From Ianthella basta (lineage: Eukaryota > Porifera > Demospongiae > Verongiida > Ianthellidae), in assembly GCA_964019415.1 (NCBI GenBank), contig OZ025871.1:8790213-8854212 (forward strand): DNA of 64,000 nt, in the 5' to 3' direction. Positions 1 to 13,014 of the stretch are shown here, in pieces. The notes under the pieces were generated by a model that worked only from the letters and a program-made list of their open reading frames with translations, made no database searches and was not told the origin of the DNA. How positions within the stretch are numbered: position 1 is the first letter of the stretch; the number at the start of each line of letters is the position of its first letter. The position numbers and the translations under genes are program-made.

Positions 1-323
1 ACAGGGCAACACTTTGTTTTGTAATTTGACAAAGCAAGTCATCATCTACAAATGTAAGTACAACTGAGTAGTTTTTAAAATCTTCTTCACTTATGTGAGG
101 ATCCTTAATTATCCTCCTTACGTTCAACTAGTCTTACATGGATAGCTATATTAACTTACGTAATAGTATTTGTAAGCAATATGAAATAGCAAACCATTCA
201 AAGAATAAATTTTGTTCATTCCATACATATTTAGGTATTTTAGTCAGTTTATCAACCTAGCAGTACTCTCATTGCTTTTGCTGACTATGAATGTGTAGCA
301 TTTTGCTGTCTTCCATAATCCAG

Positions 324-3300
324 TCCCACGTTATTGTTGGATGACAGCTGCAGAAGAAGCAAAGATCAATTTCAACACTGGTGAAACTGCAGCCCAATTT
401 ATGGTTTCTATCATTCGAAGTGGGCCTGCAATTTCTAGCAATATGTCTGAGCAGTGTGCAGTGTTTCAAATCAAAGAAAGTCCCAGCTGTACGTTCCACA
501 TATCCACTATTCATGACAATTACTTCTTAGAATAATAAGATTGTAGTGGGAAGGATAGTGGCCAGAAAATGTATTATACTGTTGTGGAGCAATAGCAAAT
601 TTATGTCATAGTTATATCTATAATATAATATTAGCATTGAGGCGGAATGTTAGTAATAATCTAGTACTTTGTGACATTGTAGTAGTGGAAATGCATGTAC
701 TTACAGGACATGAATTTGTGTGTGTATGTCAGTGTAGGGATTTTAATTCTTCAGTACAACAAAACTGTTTGCGTGCTTTGGTTGTAATCCTATGATGGTG
801 CAATTTGGTTGTTGATGTGGCCAGCTTTCAAAGAGACAGTGGTACTACAATCTATAATAGCTTTATATGTACAATGTCATACCCAACCAGCATTAATTGG
901 CCAGCCTGCTGCAATACCATGGGCACAATGCTATGTACATGCTCATACTACAATTATTCATTCATCACTACATCATTTGATTACTGCATGTTTGCTATGG
1001 TTTTCGGCATATAATAGCCTATTGCTACACACATAGCTTATAGCTACTTATAGATTATGCACAGGGTTGCAGCAATTATGTGAAATAGAATAATTATTGG
1101 TAGCACGTTGGTTAGTAAGTGAAATATAGTCAATTGCATTGTTAATAGCTATGCAGTGCTTTTACATTTTTAAGCCACACTCATTAATTCTTTTTACCTA
1201 CAGTCTCCAATCTCAAATATGACCGTTGCTGTTTCTCAAAAAACTACAATACGGAAATCACCTGCATGGTTAACGTGACTGTTGATGCTCCCATAGTAGG
1301 AAATAATACACTAGTTTTGCAGTTAAATAGCACAGATCACAACACAGTGTGCAACCAGAGTCTCTTGTCAGTGACAGTGGAAACCTTCACAGAAGGTAAG
1401 TAGGTCATGTATGATAATTAAGAAATATTTATGCAAATTCCTATTCTGTCACCTTTACTGATACAATGTGACACTGACATTCTGTGCAGAATCAAGTTCA
1501 TCAGCATCTCCGGATATCAACAATGCTGTCCTTATTGTCAGTGTGGTTCTAGCCGTCCTGGTATCCTCTGCAGTGGTAGCCTGTGTGATTATACTTGGTA
1601 TCTATTGCATAATATCCAGATGTTTCGGGAATGGGATAACAGATGCGGAGAGGTACATTATCCGTACAGTCTTGTGCATATGTAAGCATTTAAAGATAAA
1701 TTTGTGTTGACGTCAGAAATGGAATTCATGAAATCAAAGTGGCATTATATAGTACGCACATTGTCAAGCATGTATTACACTTTGTAAATTATCGTATATT
1801 GGGAAAAATTCGCGAAGTTTAATGTTGCCGATTTTTGCGATTTCACCAAATTCGCAAAATTTTCCTTCGTGAATTTTCTCCACCCATCATTATAATTATA
1901 TGCAAACGTCATAATAAGATGGCCACCGCATAGCACAGAAGTGGGTTTAGCCATTTAAGTGCTATCTTACGGTTCTGTGCTTAAACATTCCCTTCAACTA
2001 AGTAGTTTGCCTGCCAAAAATGTTTTGGAGGTTGGAAATCGCGAAATTATAACCGCAAAATGTTTGGGTTTAAACAAAATTGCTAAACTTTCTTCTGCGA
2101 AATTTTACCACTATACGCTATACAGTGATTAACTACTGTCTTAAGCTTGCATGTGAATTATAACACTTTAGAGACCTTTTCTGTTGGGCTTGAACAGAAA
2201 AGTGACTATTGGAACCAAACACCAGTGGTTTGGCATCGGAAATAATCATGAGCCAAAGTCTTATTAACCCATTAGCGCTGAAGTTTAAAATTCGCGCCGT
2301 GCACCAGGTGCCGAAATTAAAATGGCGACGTACGCGAGCTATTCGGTGTGCCACGGTTTTTAACTTTATTCGCGCCCGAGACGATAGGAAGAAGAGCGCC
2401 GTGTTGCCAATGTCAGGCAGAAAGATGGAAGGGTCGTCTCATAAGACTTCAAGACTCCTCCTCGCCCTGGTTTAGTCGCTGCGTCGTGTAACAAACTCAC
2501 CTTCACCCGTTGCGCACTGAGTGCGAACTTTGGCGCTCGAGTGCAGGCTTTGGACGCAAGTAAGGTACGGGACAACGCGGCTGTTCAAAGCTCCGTGACT
2601 GCTATCTATCCTTCGAAAGTGGTGTGTCCTTGCAAGGCTCGTAGCGAGTAATATACAAAGCTTATTGCGCGCTTTCGGTTATGACGCCTACAGGCGTCAT
2701 CCGGACTTACGCGCAAACTAATAAATGACGCCTACAGGCGTCATTCGGCGCTAATGGGTTAAAGTAGTCTCACTCATGGATGTGGCAGCAGTGATTAGCT
2801 ATACAGATTTTAATATTGATATGATGAATAATAATATAATAATAATTAATCATAAGAATAAAATTAGTGATAACACAATCACAGAAAACTAAAGTAAATT
2901 AATAACAGCGTACAGACAAACAAACAAACAAATAAACAAAGAAAGAGAGTCAATACCCATCCCACCCAGAGTCCATGGATCCCTTCAGGGTTCCCTGCAC
3001 CGCCACGGCATTTCCCCGCTGCACTGCCACTGACAATCGCTGCAGCAGAAACTGGTGGGATCTTGGTTCTCCTGTTGCCTCCTTGAGCCGATGTCCCAGG
3101 TCCCGCAGAAAGGAGAGCCTCCGGGCCTAGGACTCCCGATGTCTCGACCACCAACGGGACGAAGTAGTGGCTCGCATCTAGGTGGGCATACTTGGCCTTC
3201 TTCGCCTGTTCTGCCTGCTTTGCTATCGCACTAGAAGATGTTGCAGCACTTGAGACATGGGAGGGGGCAAAGGTATCTGGGCATGTTGCATCCCAGACCA

Positions 3301-6300
3301 AGACCCTCCCATGCCTCCACGGCACCATTGAAATGCCATCAGGTCGTTTCCCATCTGTGCGATAGACTCCAGAAGGTTCAAGACGAGAAGGGATGTGTGC
3401 TGAGGATAGTGAATGATGGATGATTTCATTCAGGGCTGCGTGTCGAGGGTGGCGTCCCTCACTTCGTCTGCAGCTGAGGCCGTGGGTGGCTAGGTTGTCA
3501 ACTTCAGCCCCACACAGGCTGCATTGATGCCTGTCTATACAGATTGATGTCACTATTATCCTGATGATCATTATTGTTGGTAACGGGATGATTGGTTTTT
3601 ATAATTATATGTTATATATTATACATATATTATATATATATATTATTTATTATGTAAGCTTTCAAGATCTTCTGTATAATTATAAAAAACAGGATGCATA
3701 GACACAAAGTATATTGAAAGCTGCTGCCAAACAAATTCAGATGCACCATTAATTTAATGGAACCTTATGCTGAGTATTTTTTTGCTTTAATTATACATTT
3801 GTAATATTATTGCTGCAGTATTCCCACGTCGGACTATCATTCAGGTGGACAGGCAAAGGCTGAGGTAAAGATTTTCGCACCCTGCTTGTACTATATGTAG
3901 CCAGTGCTGAAGAGCTAACTACACGTTAGAACAATATTTGTTTCATACAACAGTATAACTGGTCTTACAACTATCAGAAGACACCTAAATGCACTTTCCC
4001 ACCATCTGTGAACCTCCTCTGTAAGACATACTATAATATATAGTAGTACTGTATCTATTTTGTGCCAGCCTATGGCCAGCCAATTAAGCTACCCAGTGAA
4101 AGATGCAATAAAGATATATAAAGATGCCATTGCACAGATTCTGCTGCATGAAAAATGACAGATTGCTGGGTTTATGCCGCCAGACAGCTACAACAGTTCA
4201 TGTCTCAGCAAGCCTGGGGCCCCAAAAGGTCTTACGGAATGGCTACCTGTGGCAAATGGCTATCAATGGTAGACATTTAATATATAGGGCCTTTTATGTC
4301 CCCCAGCTTCACTGAGACACCAATTGGTGTAGACGGCTGATGGTGTAATTCCAGTGATCACTCACTTTTTACTCACAGTGTACTATACATCACACAGCTC
4401 TTACCATAGTTCTGCATGAACAAATACATTCAGGAATTTTCGTTATTTTCATATAATTTGTAATAATAATATGTACATGAACCATGCATTGGTCACAAGG
4501 AATTCAAAGCACCTCACCATTCTTGTGCAGGTACCAGCAGTGTACTTCCTAAATATGACTGATGATATTGATGCTTGGGAAGTTCCCAGAAGTGAGATTG
4601 AAGTTGGAGTCAAATTGGGCCAAGGGAACTATGGAGCTGTGTTCAGAGGACAGTTGTCAGTGATGGCCATGTCCCCCAGGATCTATGCGCACAAACAAGA
4701 AATGGAATTTGAGGGGAAGTCCAGTCTAACTGTTGCAGTGAAAATGCTTCGGTGTAAGTGTCCATGAGGCATCACTAACTACGTACAAAGAATCATGTAT
4801 TTTTGCTAACTTGTACACTCGGCGTTCTTTAAGAATTGTATTTTGTATATATGCCATTCTAAACTTGGATTATATAGCATGAGAATGTATGCATTTGACT
4901 GTCTGACTGGGGAATATGGTGGTTATTAGTATGCTGCAATGCATAATTAAGCTTCAGCACTACTCTATGTTGGATAAAACGTCTGGACAGGTTCTGGCTT
5001 TCTCTGGTTCTGGACAGGCTCTGTTGGAAATAAGTCTGGACAGGTTAATAAACCTGTTAATAAACCTGTCCAGAAAAGCGATGTATATAGAAGGATTTTT
5101 CATTCAACTGAATACAATACAAGTTTAATCTATGCGATGCCATGCTTCTCAGAAAGATGAACATGCATTCTTGTTGAATTTAAAGGCCAGGGTGTTTTCG
5201 TATTTCACTTTGAATTCTCAATATATCATAATACTGTCAGCAGTAGCTATAGCTCAAGAACCACAAGGAGTAGGGTAAACTGGCGTTTCCCACATAGGTA
5301 TAATTACACTATTTGCAACTATCTGCACTCCGTTGTAGGTCACAAAATAAATATAGCCCCATAAACAGGTTTTGATTTGATCCTCAGGTCTTTTGGCCTT
5401 CAGAAGATGTAGCAAGATGTCAAAATGAGCAAAATGTTTATTCTATACTGACCTAGCAGTAATTTGGAAAGATCCACTTTTCTTCGATCTCTCTTCTTTG
5501 ATCAGGTAACAGCAATGATTCTGAAAGAAAGCTCTTTTTGCATGAGATTCAAGTGATGAAGAGAGTGTCTGATGGCAACCACGTTAACCCTCATGTCCTG
5601 AAGATGATTGGATGTGTCACTACCACCCTTCCAATGATGTTATTCTTACAGTTTGTACCTCATGGGAGCTTAAGGGACTACCTCAGAGCAAAGAAGATGG
5701 TGATTCACATGATAAAAGTGTTTATAATTGTATAATATAATTATGTTGTATGTGCCTGTAGGATTATTTAATTATTTTGAAATAAATGATAACAAAGTTT
5801 CCAGTGTTTAGGGGATTTAGAGAACAAAGCACACAGCTAACATTTACAGCATGTCATGCGCACAAGGCAATCCAGTGTTATGTATTTTTTTAATACAGGG
5901 TGGATATTCTGAAGCCATCAATGATGACCAAGCTGCTGATGAGACATTAGATTCACACTCTGACTCTTCTCGTTCGAACCAAGCACCTAACCCTACCCCA
6001 TTCCTCAAGAAATTCACTACATTTTGCTACCAGATTGCCAGTGGAATGGTGAGCGCTGGGTATTGATTAAATACATGGTGTGTGTTTTCAAATGTAATGA
6101 ATAGTTATTATTTAGTAGCTAGTAATTATTTGCACAGTAGAATATAATCGTCAATGATTGTTCATTTGGAAAGGGAACACACTACAGACTTTCTAATTCT
6201 GCATAATATTATTTCTATAATTATTATGAGTAATGTATATGGCATGCAATTGTTTGCACTAATAGTTTTCTAATGGTGTACTGATGCAATGGTATACTGC

Positions 6301-7738
6301 GACAATTAATTTATAGGAGTTTCTTGTGTCAAAAGAAATCATTCACCATGATCTGGCATGCCGGAATATCTTAGTGGGTGACAATGATCTACTGAAGATA
6401 TGTGACTTCGGATTGGCAAAGAGACATTGGAATACACTTTCATGTCTGCTCTGAAGACTAGATTACCTATTCGCTGGATGGAACCTGAATCATTTCTCTG
6501 TGAGTTTAGTGAGAAATCGGATGTGTGAGTGCCTTATAATCATTGTATTATATCACATACTATAGATACCATCTTTTACCATAAACCCGCCCAAAATAGT
6601 AAAATATGGACCAGTCACATGGCTTGATTTGGAGAGGCAGATCCTGAGTACTGCATGTGTTTGCTCTATATATTATATGGGCTTGGGAAACTATAGCTGT
6701 TTCAAAGAGGAGGCTATACAATTATGACTTGTTCCGACGCCTTGAAACTTAAATTTATTGGCAGTATTGCTCTGCTTTTGATTTCTGAATACTATCATTC
6801 AGAATGATGCATTTACACATAATTCTGTCCTTCAATCCTGCACAATAGTCATTCTGCTCTAGCCATATACTGTCCATGTACATGTTCATGTGCACACTTA
6901 TCATAATGCATTGTGCACAAACATTGTATGAATTGCCATGATGATTCTTTCCCCTATTGCAGTTGGGCTTATGGGATCTGTTTGTGGAAGATTTTCAGTT
7001 TTGGTAAGTACTACCCCATTTACAGTTATAGCATAATTATATGTTTGAGCTTATAGATTAGTATAATTATACTGTTCAACAAAGGACATGCCCAGAGCTA
7101 TGTTTATTCATAACGCAGATCACAACATTTTGTGCGTTGAATAGCATTTTGTATGCTATAGAACTGTATGCTTACATAATATTATGAATTCTGATATTAC
7201 TATAAACATGTAATACTTTCTATGTGAATGATGCAGGTGATGTTCTGTACACTGAACTTGACAATATTGTCATACTGTCCAATGTAATGGTAGGCTACAG
7301 ACTGGACTGTCCTGAGGGATGCCCACATCAAATGTAAGCAGTTGCAGAGGCAGCGATACTATGGATGCTAGCTGCATGCGTGCAATCAGTGTGTTTTACC
7401 TATAATTATGCACACTTGCATGTGCCATATTTTGCTGCAGCTACTCCATTATGAAAGAATGTTGGAATGATGAAAAAGAATCAAGGCCCAATTTCCTGAA
7501 ATTGAAAGAGGCGTTCGATGGCCTCATTGCACACGGAGAGAGGTACAATTATCTGCAGCTGTTAGCTTGTGAGAATGAGATTGCAGAGGAAGTCCTTGGT
7601 CCAGCAGAGCAAGACCTTGGTGCAGCAGGGGAAGGCCTTGGTGCAGCAGAGGAAGGCCTTGGTGCAACAGAGGAAGGCCTGCAACCAGCAATAAATTATA
7701 GCTATAGTCTTAAAACAAATATTCCTCATCACATATAA
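324..7738 (+). CDS. Receptor tyrosine kinase gene, 13 exons seen, 5' part missing
   Basis: Transmembrane protein tyrosine kinase, predicted to phosphorylate tyrosines at the plasma membrane. Exons by GT-AG and phase: 324-488, 1204-1395, 1490-1652, 3819-3864, 3954-4020, 4069-4095 (donor uncertain), 4541-4753, 5506-5699, 5899-6048, 6317-6524, 6963-7003, 7237-7333, 7441-7738. The first two encode a Cys- and Asn-glycosylation-rich ectodomain (NVT, NNT, NST sites) without a recognised fold. The third holds a TM helix (around [16 protein letters not shown]) and stop-transfer residues. The kinase domain shows the glycine loop [12 protein letters not shown] lysine, alphaC Glu (FLHEIQ), DFG, RWMEPES, DVWAYG, CPEGCP and CW..ESRP. 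The kinase insert (5899-6048) is acidic and Ser-rich. Oddities: HRD reads HHD; the frame shifts by one base in an A-run near 6418, just after DFGLA, so the copy is either a pseudogene or carries an assembly error. The tail ends in EEGLGA-type repeats. Ligand unknown. Confidence 0.88.
1791..2119. mobile_element. MITE with imperfect terminal inverted repeats, in RTK intron
   Basis: About 330 bp inside the third RTK intron. The left end (ATCGTATATTGGGAAAAATT then CGCGAAGTTTA) is an imperfect inverted copy of the right end (TAAACTTTCTTCTGCGAAAT then TTTACCACTATACG). The interior is rich in TTCGCGAA/TTTTGCGA motifs in both orientations. There is no coding capacity. A weak relative with similar CCGTATATCACAAAATTTT ends lies near 57690-57800. 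Confidence 0.55.
2268..2758. mobile_element. Non-autonomous piggyBac-like element, 491 bp
   Basis: Flanked by TTAA on both sides (2264-2267 and 2759-2762). It begins CCCATTAGCGC and ends GCGCTAATGGG, a perfect 11-bp inverted repeat. TTAA target plus CCC/GGG ends is the piggyBac hallmark. Near the right end, two identical 20-bp palindromes (ATGACGCCTACAGGCGTCAT) stand about 30 bp apart. It sits in an RTK intron and has no transposase. Relatives are at 33809, 38197, 40006 and 40882. Confidence 0.8.
2880..3571 (-). mobile_element. 5'-truncated LINE with restriction-enzyme-like endonuclease tail
   Basis: On the minus strand this encodes the C-terminal part of a non-LTR retrotransposon polyprotein: a zinc-finger-like [20 protein letters not shown] followed by KRPDGIS and VWDATCPDT, which fits the PD-(D/E)XK-type endonuclease of LINEs that carry a nuclease after the reverse transcriptase. 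After GVLGPEA (near 3120) the frame shifts, and the family tail ([20 protein letters not shown]) continues in another frame to a stop at 2950-2952. A TTTG/TTTA-rich tail follows. It is dead and 5'-truncated, lying in an RTK intron antisense to the gene. The 53.4-kb fragment belongs to the same broad family. Confidence 0.8.
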
Positions 7739-9772
7739 CCTTGCGCTTTGCCCTGTGCAAATTAATCAAGACAGTATACACAAAGTGTAAGTTCTTTATG
7801 TAATATATCTATGAATATTAATGGTTTCCACATAATTATTCTTGAGCACTCACTTATTATGAAGTCACAAACAGGCAGATACCACCTCTGCATACATGCA
7901 ATAGCCAGGCAGTGCATAATTGTTTAAAATTATGCACTATGCAGTTACGTAGAGTTAGTCATAATTATATTGGAGGTAATATTAAATGACATAATTATGC
8001 CACCTTTCAACTGCACAGTAGTATACAAAATCATGCTGAACAGTGTACTTGCCTCGACCCTGAATTGTGCGAATTTCAACCAATTCATTCTGATATGATA
8101 TGCATGCATGCATGCAGCCGCAATAGGACAAGCTATATATACTGTTTAGAGTATAGTGGAGGAAGGTGTTAGTCCAGCAGAGGAAGGCCTAGCTGTATAC
8201 ATTTAACAGAGGAAGGGTTTTAGGAAAGGATAGGAAGGAAGGGTACTTTGGTCCAGCAGAGGAATTAAGGCCTACTTTTAACAGAGGAAGGTTTTGGTTC
8301 AGTAGGGAAGGCCTTGTCCGGAAAATGAAGACCTTGTCCATCATTGAAAGGTTGTGGTTCTGCATGCAGAGGAAAGCCTTGGTCCTGTGGAAGAAGACAA
8401 TTATTGGTCCAGTAGGGCTGAAAGAGAGGAAGCCCATAAGTGTATGCAGTGCATGGATGCAGCAACAAGAAGAGAATAACATCATTATGAATGTGACTTC
8501 TGTCTAAGTACAGTGACAGAACTTTGCAGTAGTATAATAGATGGCTATATAGCTATTGTGAATTATAGCAATATTATTGTCTATACTCTCAGCAATTAGT
8601 TCTCAGCAGTGCTGCACTTAACTTTGCAAGTAATAATGCTGTTATGCATGGTACATGTTTGCCTAAAACTGTTAGGAAATGCAGATCTAGAAAGATTGAT
8701 CATGCACAGTCATGGTTTCCCTAGAGCGACCATTAATGTTGTAGTATAATCTAGCACAGGTCACGCATTCCTTTGAAAACACCCGTGATACATATTGCTA
8801 ACTGCAAAGTTGACCAATGCAAACCAACAAGGCGTAGCATTGTTGGGAATTCCCTGAGTTACATAATCCGGATGTGGGTTGCGGTGCGGAGAAGATCTTG
8901 AGGTGAATCTATGAGCCCACAATGAGTCTCGTATTGTCAAACGACGCATCGCTGTAGCGGAGCATGACGGACACGCGAGCAGAAAAAATTGACGCCTGAA
9001 ATACAGGATGGGAGGTTGAAGCCTGGTACAGTCAAGGCTATGATTAAAGTGAGTATTTATGTAGCTGCTTCTTAATCCAGTTGTTTTCAAAGAAATTAAT
9101 GTAGCATGTTTGATTGTTAGAAAGCTAAATTAGGTGTTCTGTGACGGCTTCAAGAATGATATATTTGCAATTTTGGATTCGTTCAACTATCACCTATAGT
9201 ATATCCCCTTCACTCAACACCACAGTGTGCTGGGGTCCTCATCCACAGCTCTCACTGTCCATGCCGTTGTATCACTGTTATCAATCTCCTCCCTCCCTCA
9301 CTTTAGCCAGAGCAGCTCAGTAATGTAGCAGTGACCACAGCCAGTGGTCCTGGAGGGAGGGGAGGGACCTGGGGAAACCCCATGGCAACCACCACCCCTG
9401 CTCCTGGGTACTTTGGAAACAGCACTGATGGATTTGGTGGAGGGAATGGAATGACCAAAATACGAGAGATGTCATTGAGAGAGGAAGTGGTGGGAGGGGA
9501 GAGGTAGAGAGAAGAGAGAGATGTGAGGACTGAGGAGGAGTGGAGAAAGGGGGGGGGGGGGTGAAAGAAAGGAGCAGGAAGAGGGGATGAAGGGGAGTAT
9601 GGAAGTGATGGGAGAAGGAGAGCCAATTTAGAGTTGTATTGGACGAAGAAAGATAGTCATTGCACTGTGCATGCAGTGGTAGTAATGATGTAGTTGATGT
9701 AGGTGAACCTGGACCAAGGTATCACCATCTCCACATGTGTGTACTCCGCCCCCACTGCCCCTCCCTCTTCAG
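7739..9772. other. Spacer between the RTK and NRBP-like genes
   Basis: AT-rich up to about 8150, then decayed copies of the RTK tail repeat (8160-8420, listed separately). A possible 5' exon or promoter of the next gene lies somewhere in 8880-9530. One frame at 9303-9530 reads a Gly/Thr-rich stretch (NPMATTTPAPGYFGN) up to a stop, but no homology supports it. A G-run occurs near 9550. Confidence 0.5.
8160..8420 (+). repeat. Decayed minisatellite copies of the RTK C-terminal repeat
   Basis: Degenerate units of GCAGAGGAAGGCCTTGGTCC recur here (for example near 8174, 8256, 8283, 8310 and 8370). The same unit encodes the EEGLGA repeats in the last RTK exon (7595-7685). The array therefore continues past the present stop codon as non-coding or decayed sequence. 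Confidence 0.7.
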
Positions 9773-12700
9773 GTTCTGAGCACCATATCAGGCTGCACCC
9801 TGGATCAAGGTATCAGCATCTATGAGCGGGTCAAGAAAGTGGGACAACACAACTTTGGAGAGAAGAACATCAAGTGAGGGGGCAGGTGAGTGGGTGTGTG
9901 TGGATGGGTGGGAGTGGATGCATGTGTGTGTATCTGTATGTGTGTTTGTGGATGGGTGCTTGCGCATGTGTTTGTGTGTATATATATCTGTTTTTACACT
10001 TGTATTCATGTGCATGTGTTCGTATATGCACATATATGTGTGTGTATGTGTGTACATGTGTGTTACAGTGAACATGGGTGTATGTATGCTTCAGTGTGTA
10101 CCTGTGTGTGTACATACATCTCAGTGTGTACTAGAGTGGGTATATATTTGTATGATTTGGTGGGTGCAAGATGTGTGAGATGTGTACTAATCCCTCATGC
10201 ATACATCTCTTTAAATGTGGTCTACTCTTTCCATTGCAACAGCTACAAGACATAGTCGGTGATTGAGAAACAGATTTACAGTCTATGAATTGATCAACTC
10301 TCTCCTCCTCTCTCCTCCCTCCTCTCCTCTCCTCCCCTCCCCTCTCCTCTTCCTTCCACCTCCCTTCCAACTCCCCTCCTTATGTTCAGCATTGCAGCAT
10401 TCGATCACTTTTGGCTTGGCAAAGATGCAGAAAACCAAGACAGGGTGAGCTCGTCACATTACAGTCATGTGACCTGCACCTGGTGGTCATGTGACCTGCA
10501 CCTGACAGTCATGTGACCCCACCTCTCCCCTCCCAGCTGGTGTTCATTACAGAGTACATGACCTCAGGGTCCCTGCTTCAGTTCCTCAAGACCAAGAAGA
10601 GGAACACAGCCACCGTGGCTGGTGAGAAGAGCAAGAAGACCAGCAAGGTGAGGGAGCTGCTTCTGGAAAGTTATTTCTGGGTGATTTGACGCTGTGTGTC
10701 AGTTGCTTCCAGCCTATTTCTCCTGCACATTATTATGCAGCCGTGATTGTACAATCGTGAGGGCTGGCAGGATGCACTGGTGTGTCAGTGTGTGTCGGGT
10801 GAGAGATTGGCTCAGATAGGCCATTTGTACATATAGCTACATACTTACAATGACTGGTATAGGAGGTTTGTGCTTGTGAGTCTGTGGGGTGGGGAGAGGG
10901 GAAATGGATGAGTTTCAGTAGCTGTGTCTGTGAGTGCGTGTGTCCTTCTGTATCTCTTACATCTGCAGGATACTCCCTGGAAGAGGTGGTATAGACAGAT
11001 CCTCTCTGCTCTGTGGTGAGAGCTACTGCACACACACTATCATGAGCTCGCACATGTACACACTCACATGAACATACACCTTTGATTCTACTCCGCTGGT
11101 CCCACCCCTCCATCTACCCCACCCCCTGGTCACACTCTTCTACTGTCCCACCCCTTTGGCACTCCCTTTGGCTACCTGCATAGGAAGGACATCGTTCACG
11201 GCAATCTCACTTTGGGCACCATCTTCATCCAACATGATGGATTGGTCAAAATTGGGGCAGGTATGTGAAAGAGTATACTAGAATATGCAGAAGTATCCTG
11301 GGGTATACAAGAGCATGGTGAAATGTTGTTGTGCATTACTATTAGAGTAGCACCGATATAGGTTTTACCGATTATCCGATTTCCGATTATTAAGTGCCGA
11401 TACCGATCCGATAGTCCGATTTTTGCTTCACAATGTGTACCTCGGTTTCTATGATCTATTGCCTGAAGCCCTGGTCCTCAGCCACGGAGAACGGCTGACA
11501 ATAATCGAGTGCAATCATCTCACCAGTTCTCCCGTGAATACGCTGTGTGCGCGCATCACTAATACAGCTTAGCCTACAGATTCATATGCGATCTTCGCTT
11601 TCAGGCTCGAAGCGATATTTGCCAGAATAGCGCTGGACTACTTGATAAAGTCGCTGCATTCTGCACCTCAACTATTTTGTTGAAACTCTCTGTGTAGTTG
11701 AGCGTGCTTGTCCTTCAGATGCTGCACCAAATTCGTATAATCGGCCCATAATATAATTCGTGCACGCAATTCCTACCGCTGCGCGGATTTCTTCTTGTTG
11801 CAGGCCTGGCACACTACAAAGTTGAGGTCCTCGTCGACAGCGAAGTAGTCCCATCCTGGTGAATCTTTCTTCCTGGCGATTCCATGCGCCGCAGACCCAG
11901 AACAAACCAACGGCAAACGCTGCAACAACGTAACCACTCGCATAACACTTTACTCGCAAACGTCACGTGCTCGAGGTGACATAATCGGTAGGGGACGAAG
12001 GAAAAAAGCCGATTACCGCGATAAGGTTACAGAGATCCAATATCGGCCGATACCGATTGCCGATCCGATTATCGGTGCAACTTTAATTACTATGCAGAAG
12101 TATACTAGAGTATAGTGGAATATCCAGACTCATCCCCTTGTCTGTTGCAGTGTCTCCCGATGCCATTCACCAGTATGTGAAGACCAAGAATGAAGACCAG
12201 CATTGGCTGCATTACATAGCACCCGAGTATGCATCAAGTGAGTGTGGGGAGGGGGGGAAGGGAGGGGAGGGGAGGGGAGGGGAGGGAGTGTGGATGTGAT
12301 GGAAGAGAACGTTTGGTCACTCTCACTGTCTGCAGCCACTAAGATAACTCCTGCAGCTGACATCCATGCCTTTGGACTGTGTATGTTGGAGGTGAGGACT
12401 TGTCATGTGGCTGTCATGTAATATTGACACATGTGACTGTCACGTGACTGTCATGTGATAGATGGTTCGCTGGGATGTACTAGACAGCACATTTCACCTA
12501 ATGCTCAAACCTGAAATGATCAAAAAGGCACTGGACAGGCTTGAGGACCCAAGGAAGGTGAGTAGTATTACACAACTTGTCATCATGTGACTAACATGTG
12601 ACTGTCATGCAACTGTGATGTGATACTGTACCCCGCCTCCCTCAGACCTTCATCCAGTTTTATCTGAATTTGGATCCCTCCAAACACCCACCAACCACTG

Positions 12701-12947
12701 AACTTTTGCGTAGTCCTATACTTTGTGAGGTAATCACATAGCTCTCATATGACAGGGGGTCATTATCAGTTACGTACATAAGTTCTGTTTCCCTCAGTTC
12801 CCATTGCTCAACCTTGCTGCCCTAAAGCTCCCCATTGGTACAGATGTGTCAAGTGTACAACCTGCTGAGTTTGAGGTTTGTGTCAAGTACCAGGGACAGC
12901 CCAAGACCATGAAGTGAGTGGGGATGGCTAGTACACACATACAGACA

Positions 12948-13014
<67 letters not shown>

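Noticed and set aside
8189-8485. 98-residue minus ORF opposite the repeat region
   Set aside because: Shadow of the decayed minisatellite on the other strand; no codon or splice support.
9788-10255. His/Thr-rich minus frame and Cys/Val-rich plus frames near the NRBP-like gene
   Set aside because: Cryptic TG-repeat in an intron; the real exon 9773-9873 is in another frame and is supported by splice sites.
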